DNA of 64,000 bases from Amoebidium appalachense (taxonomy: Eukaryota; Ichthyosporea), in contig CAVNZM010000006.1 in NCBI GenBank assembly GCA_963693365.1, forward strand, positions 6,820,001 through 6,884,000, in the 5' to 3' direction. The notes below the pieces were generated by a model. That model was not told the DNA's origin. It was given only the letters and a program-made list of their open reading frames with translations, and did not search any database. Position numbers and translations under genes: made by a program. Shown here in pieces: positions 41,571 through 53,940 of the stretch; position 1 is the first letter of the stretch, and the number at the start of each line of letters is the position of its first letter.

Positions 41571-43079
41571 CCTCCCCAAATTTGACCTGGCCCTTCGCAA
41601 GACTTGCGCGTCTTTGCAGGCTAAAATGATGGATAGCCACCCAGCAGCATCTTGCCAAATTTTGAAGGCCCCGATCGATGCTGACTATAATGGTGTTGCT
41701 CCACTGAGGCATAGGACTGGGCGTTGTATAAAAAGTAAAAATAAAAATATGATATCGATATATATCGTCGATATGTTCTCGCGATCGAATATTAGGCATT
41801 AGCTGTATGCATATGCTACGCGCGGCCCAGGCCCGACGAAACTTGATCTTATCTGTCCGCATGTATTCATAGTCAATGCAGTGCTTCCATTGAGTATTTG
41901 CGAGGCGCAATAACGTCAACGACTACTAATTAGCAATGTACACATGAAAGATTTATAAGACAACAATATCGCTCTAAAGGCACCCCGCTCACGGGGGAAC
42001 CCACAAGCCCCAATTTTGGAAATTCCCCCAAACCTCAAGTGTGTCCAACCAATCAATGCGCTGAGATGCACGGCCAATGATATGAGGGACTCGCACATTT
42101 GCGCACTTCCGAGAAGTTCCGAAACTGCACTTGAGCAGCAAACTGTCAACAAACAGTAGCCGGACATTATTACTAAAAGTTTTTGTATGTATTTATGTAT
42201 CAAACCTCTATTTATGTGTATGTGTTTATTGTAAGGATACATCACCGTTCAAAGCCTGCCACGGTACATTTTTAGTGGTGCTGCACCGAGGCTTCAATGG
42301 GATGTGCCGTGATGTATTTCTGCGAGCGGCTCGGCTCAGTCGTGATTTTGTAGCTAGATTATTTGTAGATAGGCCCGGGCGCCACCCGTACGGTGGCGCG
42401 TGACTGCAACCACCATGCATCCGCGCATGCACGTGCGCCTGTTGATGGCGTACTCTGAGACCTATACAAAGGCCCTTGAGACACGTGACTGCATGCACAT
42501 GGCCTGACACATGGATGTACACAATTCACTATTAGTGGTCACTAATTAGGTGGACATGTGTACATGTCCCGGCCTGGCTAGGAGATTTACATTAGATCCG
42601 CCGGTCGCAAGAAGAACGATCGTGCAGCCTGAGTGCAGTCATCACTGTGTCATCACTCACACGTACTGATGGTGTGCACGCGCTGCGATGAACTTGACGT
42701 TCGCTGCTCCGATTTTACCTTACACTCTCGCGACCGCGTGCATGCTTTCTGTCGCGGCGCCTCGACGGTTCGATAGAGTCCAGTGTTCGCTGAATGTGTA
42801 AGGAAAAATAAGGAGCCATCTCAGTAGGTGGCAGGTGTCATCATCACAACACCACAAATATATTTACTAGTGATGATACCCGCAGTCAACGTACACGTGT
42901 CAGACACGTACGCGTGTGCGCGGGCAAAGCCGACACAAGCCCCTTGCCACTACAATTAGCTAGGACCTGTGGCCAACCGTGTGCCCCACATGCACATACT
43001 CGCAGCTTGAACACGCCGTGCCGGCCACTGGTGCGCTTGCCGTCGGCACTGCAACTGGCACACATTGTTGTGACACAGG

Positions 43080-43547
43080 AGCGTCTCTCTTTCTCTCGAA
43101 CTCTCCCTGCAGTCTCTCTTCAACTCCCTCTCCCTCTCTCTTAGAGACTCTCTCTCTCGGCCCCCAAGTCTCTCATCACTCCTCTTCTCTCTCTCTCTCT
43201 CTCCTCCCTAGGCCTTTTCTTCTCTCTCTCTCCTCCCTCTTCTTCTCTCTCCCTCGGTGGCCCTCCCTCCCCCGCTAGAGGCTCCCTCCCTCACTCCCTC
43301 CCTCTCTTCTCTCTCTCTCTCTCTCTACCTCTCTCTCGCTCTCTCTCTCGCTCTCGCTCTCTCTCTCTCTCTCCCTCCCTCTCTCTCTCTCTGCCTCTTT
43401 CTCTTCCTCTCTCTCTCTCTCTCTCTCTCTCACTCACTCACTCACTCACTCTCTCTCCCTCCCTCCCTCTCTCTGAGACTCTCCCCTCTCCCCCTCCCCC
43501 CCTTTCTCCCCCCCCTCTCTCTCTCTAGGTCTCCCTCACCCACGCAC

Positions 43548-43578
<31 letters not shown>

Positions 43579-43579
43579 A

Positions 43580-43629
<50 letters not shown>

Positions 43630-43660
43630 TCGATCCCTCCATCTCTCTCTCTCAAGCCAG
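43080..43660. repeat. (CT)n-rich pyrimidine block
   Basis: Interrupted (CT)n and CCCT sequence over ~550 bp with a (CA)n island at 43545-43578. Leucine/serine-rich ORFs across it are repeat translations. Confidence 0.9.
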
Positions 43661-44326
43661 TGATAATAAACTTTCTGAGGTGAAGTATTACGGATAATAT
43701 TGCTGGGGACGAGGATCATAGTGTGTATCACAGTGTGTATCTCCTGATCTCAGGTGTGTGTTCAACTTGGTTTGATGGGAGTCAGGCATATCAGTGCTGG
43801 TTTGTGGCACGCAACCTCCCAATTACGCATGTCAATTAATTAACAGCACATTTATCATATGTATTGATACCATCGGATTGTTTATTCCGAAACCTTCTTC
43901 ACTGGCGGGGTGTCCAAGTTAAAGACCACACAAACCTAGGAATGCCGCCTGGTTGTAAGCCCTATAAACTGCCTTGACTTGCCAGCTGAAGCCTTCTGAG
44001 TCGCAGAACATATAAAAAAGCTCTCCGCGCGTCTAACACCCACACTCGAGTAAACACCCTCAATCTATAGTTTTTCGCATCATCAACCACACTATGTCCG
44101 ACTTGCCACATAACACCAATCTAGTCTAAGGTTAACACAGCGTGTGTGTGCAAATCAAGTCCTGCAATATGTCTTTCAAAATTCGGTACTCCTTATACGA
44201 GCCCAAAACAACACACACCTTTATCGCTGTTTGTAGGCATTTCTATTGCCCAACTGAATCCTCTTCAAGCTACTACACAGGGAATATGTGTGTAGTGTGA
44301 TGCCAATAGTTGCATGACATTGTTTG

Positions 44327-44461
44327 TTAGTGGATGGGCCCTGGTGCTATGCGCACGTGTTGAAGTGCCCACTGGGGTTGTTGGGGCATTAAATTGCAAA
44401 CAAATGTCTTCTTTTCTTCTTCGTTGCAGCTCAGGCAGAATACACGGTCATAGCGCGCATC

Positions 44462-44518
<57 letters not shown>

Positions 44519-45072
44519 CACGTGTGTGTGCGCGCGCGTGTGTGTGTATGTGTATTATGTGTGTATTGTGTGTGTATCTTTAGCCCGGTCCGGGAGGGGG
44601 GAGGGGGGGGGCCAGGAGAGGGAGGAAGGAGGGGGGGCCAGGGAGAGGGAGGGGGAGAGGGGGGAAGGGGGGGGGGGGGGGAGGGGGGGGGGGGGGGTCA
44701 GCAGGAGTCAAACAGAAACAAAACGCCATCGCCGTAACAGCGGCACTCGGTGCTTTGACACACTTGTCGATCTCACACTCCTCCCCCTCCTTTTCCAAAC
44801 CCCCCCCCCCCCCCCCCCTTCCCCCCCCCCGGGCCAACAACACACAAAAGAGGGAAAAACTCGACACCACGGCCACACTTTGCTCTCAGGGTATTCTGTG
44901 TGTGATCAGATATTGGAGGGGGAAGACCCGAATTCAAGTATAAGACCATCGATTTCTTTCCATTTCTTCTCTCTTTCCCCCCCCCCCCCCCCCGGGGGCT
45001 CCTCCCAACAGGGCAGGGCACGATTTCGTATGTCGACATATACTCAAAATAAAAGAATTCGACAAAGTGCGG

Positions 45073-45113
<41 letters not shown>

Positions 45114-46255
45114 GGGGGGGGGGGAGGGGGGGTTAATGGGAAGGGAGGTTGCCGCCCCCCACAATCAAAAAGGTTCGTTATGTAATCCCCCTCCCCCTCC
45201 TTCTTCCCCCCCGGTAGATATTCACATAGGCCCGCCTATATCCCTACCTCCCATCCCGACCCACACCCCACCACCCCACCCCCATTACCATACACCCACA
45301 CAACCCAACCCGTTGACCATCAAAACGTCCTATCGACCAACTCCCTGCTCTCTAGCCACCCCTTTCCCCACCGCCAAATCAACTAATACTGTTAGTTTCC
45401 TTCCTTTCTCATCAGTCGTGTTGCATTGGGACAGAAGGACACCAGGAGTGCTCTCTTTCTTCGTTTATCTTTCTGTCTTTCTTTGCTTTTCTTCTTTTTG
45501 TAGTGGTGGTGGGTTTGGAGACTCAGAAAGGGGGGGGGGGGGAGGGGGGGAGAGAGCGGGGGCAAAGGAGGGGGGATGGAGATGAGAAAGGCTGGCGCTT
45601 GACACGGTATGAATTGCAAATTAACACCGGAAAACAGAATGGAGACCTCCAAAACGAATAAACAAACACAAGATGCATGCAATATGACGAGTTGTGCCCA
45701 TTCAAGCATTCTGGGCAAATATATCATCTACAGTACCAATCATATGTCAACCCCATTTAATCACCTTCGGTTGAAAAGTCTTATGGGTACCCGCCCAGCG
45801 GGCTGGGTGGGTCGGCGGGTGGGTGGGTGGGTGGGTGGGGGGGGGGGGGGGGGGGGGGGGAGGGGGGGGGGGGGGGGAAGGGGGAGGAGGGGAGGGTTCG
45901 AGTGCTAGAGCATCAAGCACACATTGGCAACGGGCAACACAATGCAGAGTGCAAACCACACATAGAGAAGATGCATAATAAGCAGAGCCCATCCTCAGGC
46001 GGGGGGGGGGGGTACGTACTTGGTTGTGGAACAGAAGGAGCAGAATGTGTCCTGGCAGCGCTCACACTGGCGCACACACAGCCCACACGTATCCCTCTCA
46101 CAGAAGCAACAACGCAGGGCCTCCCCCCCCACCTTGCACACCCAGCACCTGCCCGTGTGTGTGCCACGTACAGCCACACCCCCTGCCGGCGCCCCTGGTA
46201 GCCGTGCTTCGGCCTGGCCCCCGGCACGGAGATGGCTGAGTGTGCGTGCTGCAGT

Positions 46256-46286
<31 letters not shown>

Positions 46287-47198
46287 GGGGGGAGGGGGAG
46301 AAGGGAAAGGGGGGTAAGAATGCTGACCGAGCTCAGAGTACGATGCCACGATGTAGAGTGAGGCTCCGAATATGTCGGCATGCAAGCCCGAGCATAGAGA
46401 GAGCATACAATGAGCACAGGGAGAGCATAGAGGGAGAGCAGGAATGCATAGAGAATGTATAGAGAGAGCATAGAGGGAGCATAGAGGGAGCATATAGAGA
46501 CCATATGAGAGCATAGAGAGAACATACAACATAGAGAGAGCATAGAGATAGCACAGAGAGACAAGCATCAAGAGAGCACATGGGAGTAAAGATTGTCTGT
46601 GGTTGTCGAGTGTGTTGGGATGGGGCAATGTATCTTACAGGGGGGAAGTAGGGGATCAAGGTAGGGTGGGAGATGGGGTAGGAGGGGGGAGTAATAGGCA
46701 CAAGAACGAAAGAAAAGGTGGTGGTGGTGGTGTATGATGGCACACCAAAGAGGATTAGAGTAGAACACATAACTTGGTCGGGTGGGGGGAGAGAGGACAA
46801 AGTGTGCTAAAAAGGGAGGGGGTGGGGGTGGGGGGGAGTGGGGGGAGGGGGGATGGGATAGCAGTGGTCTGGTATACTATAGGCTAAGATCCATGTAGCA
46901 CATAAGATTTGGCATTTATTGCACGGCCTTCTGGTCCCCCCCCCCCCCCCCCCCCCCCCACCCACCCACCCCCCCCCCCCCCCCCCCCTCCCCCAGCCCC
47001 ACCAAACCCACACACCCATACACCTCTCCCCACAACCCCTAGTCCCCTCTCCCTTCCCCCCACCCCCCCCCCACCCCCCCCCCAATCCCCCGTCGCGTTC
47101 TCACATTTGCAGCATGCACCCCTGCCCCCCCCCCCCCCCCCGTCCCCCTGCTATTCCTTTAGCGGCAATACATCTGCTCCCCCCCCCCCCCTCCCCCC

Positions 47199-47231
<33 letters not shown>

Positions 47232-47746
47232 CCCAATGCTATTCCTTTAGCGGCTATACATCGCACTGCCGCCACATATCCTTCCATCTCCTACCTTCTA
47301 TTCTCTCGGAAAAATCAAGCTGAACACAGCCCCACCCCCTCTCCCCCTCTTCCCCCCGTTACATTGAGTATGGGTGTGCGTGTGTGTAAGCACACAAGGA
47401 CAACCACATGCACTCCGCCTCACAATCAATCCACCTAACCACCCCCTCCCCTCCACCCTTTCCTCTCAACCTACATGCACACATACAAGCATCGTGGCAA
47501 ACAAAAGAAAAGAGAAAGAGAAACTCGGAATGCACGTAGGGGAGAGAGAATGAAGTGCATGCATGGCACGCGCACACATACTAAAATGCACATGGGCACG
47601 CACACGCACACGCACACGCGCGCGCGCGCAAACACAGACACACACACACACACACACACTCCCCACCCACCCACACCCACCTGCATGCCCACGCGCACGT
47701 GCACGCCCACCCATGCCCACGCCCATGCCCACGTCCAGACACTTGC

Positions 47747-47784
<38 letters not shown>

Positions 47785-47941
47785 GCATCACACACACACA
47801 CACACACACACACATACGCACACACACAGGCACACACACCACACACACACACACAGGCACACACACACACAGACACACACACACACACACACAGGCACAC
47901 GCACACACACACACACACGCACACAGGCACACACACGCACG

Positions 47942-47972
<31 letters not shown>

Positions 47973-48053
47973 AAAAACACTCACACCCACACACCCACCC
48001 ACACCCACCCACCCACCCAACCACCCACCCACCCACCTACCCACCCACCCACC

Positions 48054-48086
<33 letters not shown>

Positions 48087-48314
48087 GCGCGCGCGCGTGC
48101 GCACGCATACACACACACACCACCCACTCTCACACACACACACATCCACCCCTCTCCCCCCCCCCCCCCCCACACACACACACACACAAACACACGTACC
48201 GTACGTGTCTTGCACCGTAGTGGGGTCCATGGTCAACTGTTTGCACTGCCTGTTGCTGGCCTCCCCAAACGGGTTGCGCCGCTTGGTGGCCATACGCACC
48301 TCCTCGCAGTTCAT
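44327..48314 (-). CDS. SIVA1: Siva-like cysteine-rich zinc protein
   Basis: Three coding exons join in phase to 160 codons: 48200-48314 (the exon itself runs to 48332), 46020-46248 and 44327-44465. Human Siva-1 is 175 residues. The C-terminal half has six paired cysteine motifs: CWVC (73-76), CFC (86-88, with C85), CGLC (93-96), CERC (100-103), CSFC (108-111) and CLSC (125-128). The order and spacing, CERDTCGLCVRQCERC then YDRVFCLSC, match the family's CERxxCGxCVRxCxxC ... YEKVLCTSC. The N-terminus MATKRRNPFGEA resembles the family's MPKRSCPFADVAP, so translation may begin at either the first ATG (48314) or the ATG seven codons later. In animals Siva binds CD27/TNFR-family tails and has roles in apoptosis and p53 control; its role in an organism like this is unknown. 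The tail after the last CxxC (EEEKKTFVCNLMPQQP and on) is longer than in human Siva. Confidence 0.82.
44468..46310. repeat. GT, G and C tracts in the Siva-like intron 2
   Basis: (GT)n (44468-44514) abuts the exon 3 acceptor, so on the transcript strand the 3' splice site is preceded by (CA)n. G-rich runs (44597-44697, 45073-45132, 45530-45560, 45838-45877, 46001-46012) and C tracts (44802-44831, 44981-44994) follow. Exon 2 at 46020-46248 is bounded on both sides by G tracts. Confidence 0.85.
46391..46568. repeat. GAGCATAGAGA-type short tandem repeat
   Basis: Irregular repeats of GAGCATAGAGAGAGCATAGA-like sequence with 10-20 bp spacing in the first intron of the Siva-like gene. ORFs with CSLYALS motifs on the minus strand are its translations. 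Confidence 0.8.
46800..48190. repeat. G/C-tract and (CA)n/(CCCA)n block in Siva-like intron 1
   Basis: G-rich sequence (46812-46856), C tracts (46937-47000, 47127-47142, 47180-47230), then (CA)n with CCCA units from 47600 to 48190. On the transcript strand the GT-rich sequence begins at the GTACGT donor (48199). A CTATTCCTTTAGCGGC(A/T)ATACATC segment occurs twice, at about 47150 and 47238. Confidence 0.85.
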
Positions 48315-49590
48315 GTTTGGTTCTTTTGGTTTCTGAGGGGAGGGAGGGAAGGAAAGAGGCACTTCAGTACAAAAACACCTTGTGGTTTGCAAAAGCAAAA
48401 GGCTGTGATAACTGTAAGTTATGTGATGCACACAGGCACATATAACATAGACACACTGCCTGTGTCTGCATGTCTGTTTTAGTCACAACATGGGTTTGGA
48501 CTGCGGCCATCTTAGTTTCACTGTGTTCTTCTACAGCCCTTCTTCGTGTACTGTACACAGTGCCTTCAAAAACGACGAATTCATTTGAGAAAGGGTGCAG
48601 TCTCGCCAGTTTTTCTATCTCTTCTCTCCTCTACTCTTTACTCTACGTGTAGTATCTATATTTTTGACCGAGCAGGAAGGAAAACTTACGTAGGTAAACA
48701 AACGGATTACGCAAATGCACTCCACTTAACGCCTACATATACAACACACCCAAACTTGCGTGGCTGATCACCCCATCTGCAGTACAACGTGCATTGGTAT
48801 TTTCCTAGCCCATCAGGAAGGGGAAAACTCTAACAAGGCGGCCTGCCGTCCCTTCGTATGAAAATTAGCTCATACCCTCTTTCCCTTCCCTTTTCTTCCA
48901 TTTCCTTCCCTTCCCTTCTCTTCCCTTCTCTTTCCCCTTCCCCTTCCACTTCCCCGTTCCATTATTCCCACCCTCTCGGTAACCCAAGTTTTATAATCAC
49001 AAACATACGGCAACATCTTTTCTGCACACGCACCTTTTAAAGCAGCGCGGCCTCGTTTTGTCTCCCCCGCAGTTGGCACTCACTGCTTGCACCTTTTGTG
49101 AGGAATTGATTGCTTCGCTGCCCAAGTAGGATGCCTACACGTTTACGTCTTAGCCCGAAACTAACAGGGTGCAGTTTGTACCTTGTGTATGTGGGGTCAT
49201 GTGGTTCCGGTGGTGGTCTCAGCGAGCAGTTAACGCGTTGTTGTGGCCTCTAAAACTGAGTTTCGCCCAGTCTTGCTCGAGAATGTTTGAAGCTGGGACA
49301 GGGTTAGAAACTTATAAGCGAGCTGATTGGCTAATATTGGCGCCAAAAACAGACGTTAGATTTCCATTGGTTGTAGATCCCAGGTTTTGAAAATTCATAG
49401 GTCTGAAGACTACAACGGCAGGTTGCAACGGCTCGGAACTCCGCAGAGCGAGCTCAGTCTTGCATGTTGCAACGCTGACCTCTACACGTAGGCTCCTCGG
49501 AAAAAGCAATTGTTTAGCGCCTTTGGGGTGAATTTTTTGGAGGCCTGCAAGGCTGCGAGGTTTGCTAGCCGTAGATTGTTGGACGTGACC
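48315..49590. promoter_or_regulatory. Divergent Siva-like / zinc-finger intergenic region
   Basis: Mostly unique sequence between divergent start codons. It includes a C/T-rich patch (48880-48960) and three ATTGG boxes within 45 bp (49326, 49336, 49366). A donor-like AAAAG|GTGCGT near 49034 on the minus strand could end a 5' UTR exon of the Siva-like gene. Probably contains promoters for both genes. Confidence 0.5.
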
Positions 49591-50326
49591 ATGGAACACT
49601 ACACATACATTCTGGGCTTCCGCGTAAACTTGTACGAGCTCTTCTTCCCTCTCTCCCATGCACACGCATACCTGTACCCTTCTGGCCTACCAGGAGACGG
49701 CACAGACACCAGCAGTACAGACGCCACGGAAACAGCCAGAAGCCCGAAAAGAAAACGGAAGGAGAAAAATGCCTCGGAGAGCGACGGAATCGCGTCGAAG
49801 AAGAAAAGTAGAAGGTTCTCCATGGTGGTAGATGAAGGTGGGGAGAAGGCAGGGAGCAAGCAGGCAACATACAAATGCGATCATTCTGGCTGTGGCTACA
49901 CTTCCACGCAGTACACGGACGTGGTGGGACATGTGCGCAAGCATCTTCCCTATGAAGGCAAGAGCTATGCTTGTATGGAATCGGGCTGCAGGGCACAGTT
50001 TGTCTGTGCAGCCAAGTTGCAAGAACATAAATGCATACACACCGGGGAGAGACCTTTCACGTGCCCGTATAGGGGCTGTGGTGTGACCTGTGCGCGCAAG
50101 TCGGACCTGTTGAAGCACGTGCGCATACACACGGGGGAGAAGCCCTACGTGTGCACGTGGAAAGGGTGTGGGGCTGCCTTCAGCCTCCCCAGCAGTCGTA
50201 ACCAACATGAAATGCCACACGGGCGAGAGAACACACACGTGCACGTTCTGCGGGCTGGGTTTCACACAGAGTGGAGACCTAAAGAGGCACACACAAAGGA
50301 AGCACGGGGATAAGTTAGCTGAATAG
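49591..50326 (+). CDS. C2H2 zinc-finger protein with a frame break in finger 4
   Basis: An ATG in a strong context (GACCATGG) opens a frame running to 50313. After a basic Ser/Lys-rich segment (SPKRKRKEKN) come TFIIIA-like fingers of the C-x4-C-x12-H-x3-H type: CDHSGC..H, CMESGC..HKCIHTGERPF, CPYRGC..HVRIHTGEKPY and CTWKGC. Within the fourth finger, near 50205-50215, the reading frame leaves the pattern. In the next frame the missing half (MKCHTGERTHTCTFCGLGF) and a complete fifth finger (TQSGDLKRHTQRKH) continue to a TAG at 50324-50326. The offset equals loss of 2 bp, which would fit loss of one CA unit in CAACA(CA)TG. As it stands the protein would end with an unrelated tail at 50313. An intron may also lie between about 49624 and 49690. 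Likely a nuclear DNA-binding protein; the family within the C2H2 group is not recognised. Confidence 0.7.
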
Positions 50327-51148
50327 TGGGCTTGAATAGGGGTTGTTGGAGATTGAGATGCAGGAAATGTAAGGGAATGCTGTTCAAGTGCCATATTGGG
50401 TGGGGCAGACGGAGATGTGTGCGCAATCCTCTTTTTTTTTTTTTTTTTTTTTGGGGGGGGGGGAGGGGGGGGAGGGGGGGGGGGGGGAGGGGGGGGGGGG
50501 GGGGGGACAGGGTTTGATGAGATCTTTTCTAGCACCATAAGCCACTCCGTATTTCACACCTAGTATTCAGGTCACATATGTACGAATGGCAACGCAACTA
50601 ATACAGCCAAAAGTGAAGATCCAAGTGTTACTACGTCTTTTGGAAGACAACCCAAGTGCATTATTATTATTTATTTATTTTTTATTTTTTTCGTTGTGTG
50701 TGTGTGTGTGTGTGTGTGTGTAGGGGGGGGGGGGGGGGGGGGCTTTTTTTGTTTTGTTTTGTTTTTGTTTTTTTTCCTTTTTTTGTTTTTTTCTCTTTTT
50801 GGGGGGGGTGGGGGGGTGGGGTGGGGTGGGGGAGGGGGTGGGTGGAGGGGGAGGGGGGAGAGGGGAGGGGGGAATACTGTAACCAAGAATGTACGTTCGA
50901 AGGGCAGTCTCAACACACAGTGACCCGGGTTGCACGTTCAAGTCGTTGCACGTGCCACAGTCTTTGAGCTAGAGTGGCGACCAACATGCACAGAAGGGGT
51001 GCCTTGGGGAGGACAAAGGCACATTGACAGCACTCACAGTCACAGTGGAATCCGTGTATGGTTCGACTGACTCACAACACACATAACCTTAATAAGCAAG
51101 CGGAGATATGCCAAAGCATGCACAGGTGCAGTCAGGGGGCTGGTAGTT

Positions 51149-51150
<2 letters not shown>

Positions 51151-51212
<62 letters not shown>
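51151..51212. repeat. C62 homopolymer
   Basis: Unbroken run of C followed by (CA)n. G62 on the minus strand could form G-quadruplexes. Confidence 0.9.
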
Positions 51213-51280
51213 ACACACACACACCACCGCCCGCCACCACCACTTCCATGTGTGATCAATTTGGTTGGGTGGGTGGTGGT

Positions 51281-51313
<33 letters not shown>

Positions 51314-51662
51314 GGGGGGGGGGGGGGGGGGAAGAGGTGAAGGGTACCAGGGTTGTGAAGTCCACGAGGATGTTGTACAGAGTATATGACTGAATGTATG
51401 TGTGTCATGATGGTTGTGGTGGTGGGTAGGTGTTATGAATGATTATGATAAAGGCAGTGATGCTGCTGTGATCACTATAATACATAGTAAATTACCCACT
51501 AATATTATTACAATTCAAACCTGTACATAGCTACCACTGTGAGTCAGACATGCCATGGTGTTTGCCTTTGAAATCTGAAGCACTACATAATATATTGACA
51601 ATTCCAACTATAGCGAGACTGGGGCAAAAACCCTGAGCTGTGTGTATAGGTACTAGTGGCCT

Positions 51663-51705
<43 letters not shown>

Positions 51706-51766
51706 CCGTGTCCCCCTCGTTAAGTTTTATTCGTGGCGGACCAGGTGATTGAGGTTGGTGCCCCCC

Positions 51767-51767
<1 letters not shown>

Positions 51768-51805
<38 letters not shown>

Positions 51806-51831
51806 CGGGGGGGGGGGGGGGGGGGCGGGGG
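51768..51831. repeat. C37-GCG-G19 perfect inverted repeat
   Basis: A C tract (51768-51804) is followed by GC and then a G tract (51807-51825). The two arms can pair as a GC-only hairpin at least 19 bp long. It is also a classic place for assembly or sequencing error. Confidence 0.85.
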
Positions 51832-52263
51832 TGTTCGCAAAGTGATCATGAACGCGTGGCGAGCTGGATAACCAGGCGGGCAGCTAACCGCACACATGCG
51901 CGCTCATTATTTATATAACTTTTCTGTTGCCTGGGTGCACGCATACATACATAGAACTGAGGCTTCAGGCAAGTAGGCTACCTCTGGGTACATCTAGGGC
52001 TACGCAGCACAATTATACATCACGGTGTAGCCGTTTGCTCTGCATGGACATCAGATGCCCCTGTGAAGTGACGGCATTGGGCACATAAATGTTAATGTTA
52101 CATAACTGCTTGTGGTGAACTAATTATATGGGTGGTTTTTTGAACCATAAGTTCTGTCGATCACTCGCATAGGTACGTATACGTACGGGTGGGTGCTGCA
52201 ACTGTGTAGTAGCATATCATCTGAGACACTAACCACAACATCATTATCAGCATTCCGACGGGC

Positions 52264-53903
52264 TCACACGGCATGGGACGTGCGCACAAACTCGCCATCC
52301 GACTGAGCCCTCTGCCTTCCCTCCTCCCTTAGTGCAGACCGTGCAGGTGATTTCATTGGCGAGGTGGGGGAATAAGGGGGCACAGGTGCATCTGGGCTAG
52401 GGGCAGAAGGTGGGCAGGTGCAGGGCGCGGAGTAGCCCGAGGGGCTGGCTGGGCTGGGCATACCCATAGGGGACATGCCCGGTGGGGGGGAGTTGACATA
52501 GACACGCCCAGATGATACGCTGGCTCCGGGGGGTCTGCCCATACCCATACGGGGGGTGCCTGGGGGTGCGTCGGAGTCACCGGGGCGGGTCAGGACGGCT
52601 AGCTCCATGCCGATGTGCTGGAACACACTGATGAAGTCGCAGATCAGCGCCAACGGTGCCTGTGGGAAGTATGTATCGGTGGGTAACGAGAGTTAACTGG
52701 CTGGTGCAGCAAGGTATTGAACAGAGATTGGCTTGGGGTGCACACCGAGGGATGGGAGAATGGGGGGGATGTGTGTGTGTGTTTTTCAGGGGGGGGGGGG
52801 GGGAGGGAGGGGAGGGCGGGAGAGTGGGCATGGGGTGCCCACCGGAGGATGGGATAATGAGGGGGCCCGATATATGTGAGTGTTTGTGCCCGTATGTGTG
52901 TGTGTGTGTGTGTGTGGGAGGGGGGAGGAGAGGGGGAGGGGGGGAAGAGGGGGGGGAATACTCAACAGATTCCAGCTCAACAGATTCCGAAAGAGGAACA
53001 ACTTTATTAACATTAGTCGAGTATATGGTGTAAACTGCAGGGACTAGTGAATGGGACGGTGCATCTGTGTGTGTGTACAGTGTGTACTTGAACTGATAGT
53101 GTACCATAGTAAAGGGGCTGTCTATCTATCTGCCTGTGAGTGACGGTGCATTCATCCACGTTTGCTGCATCTGACCGTGCATGCATGTGGCAGCCTTTTG
53201 AATTTTAAGGTAGATGCATCCTATGTAATGATAAGTGTGCTTCTGCTCTCAGTAGACACCGGACATGCACGGGTCTTTCTGGTGTGCAGCTAAGTAAGTG
53301 CCAGAGTGTGCACATTGGTAGTCGTGTGAGCCTAGCCTACGGTGTAACGAACCAATAGCAGTGTTTACTAATAGACCGACTTCAGCAAAATTTAGTAGTA
53401 GAAAATCTTCCAGCACGGGGGCATGGGTGTTAGTAGGGGTGAGGGAGCAGACCTCGGGCTTGATGTGGACGTCCATGGTGACCTTTGCACCCCAGGGGGG
53501 CATCAGCACCCCAAAGACAAGGTGGCGCTGGTTCTCGCTGACCGTGCTGGGGTGCCGGTACTCGTACCTGTCCCGGGGGCACTGCGTATGCATGGCTTGT
53601 CAGCAAGGTGTGTGGTTTGACACAAGGCCACATATTTTCACATATGGTAAGAGGCGCATGCAGTTGAGCAGGCATGAAACTTCTGAAAACGCACAAAACA
53701 CACAGACATACGTACACACCGGTGATACACACACCCACACCCACACCCACCCACCCAACCACCCACCCACCCACCCACACACCCACCCGCACCCTCCCCC
53801 ACACAACCACAACACACGAAGCACGTGCGCGTGCACTCACACGTGCACACACATACACACACACACACACACACCGTGAGACACACACACACACCCACAC
53901 ACA

Positions 53904-53940
<37 letters not shown>

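Larger units (their letters stand above)
39157..44326. other. 5.2-kb region between bZIP and Siva-like genes
   Basis: The first ~1 kb is repeat-poor and probably the bZIP promoter: ATTGG boxes lie at 39937 and 39988. One exon-like segment at 40192-40333 is listed separately. AATAAA on the minus strand at about 40550, an A-tract-bounded duplicated unit (41383-41570), a second CCAAT pair (42049, 42073) and a CT-rich block (43080-43660) suggest that an unrecognised minus-strand gene or mobile-element relic may lie between 40.2 and 42.2 kb. A 41-codon plus-strand ORF starts at 40767 and shows no known motif. Confidence 0.4.
50327..52263. other. Intergenic region between convergent gene ends, repeat-rich
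   Basis: Holds T-then-G composite tracts (50432-50506, 50745-50860, 51280-51331), a C62 homopolymer (51151-51212), (GT)n (51668-51704), and a C37 tract nearly abutting a G19 tract (51768-51825). AATAAA on the minus strand at 51726-51731 could be the poly(A) signal of the gene ending at 52264. No coding exon seen. Confidence 0.6.

Noticed and set aside
46331-46800. ORFs with CSLYALSM repeats that look like a repeat-protein array
   Set aside because: They read the GAGCATAGAGA short tandem repeat within the Siva-like intron.
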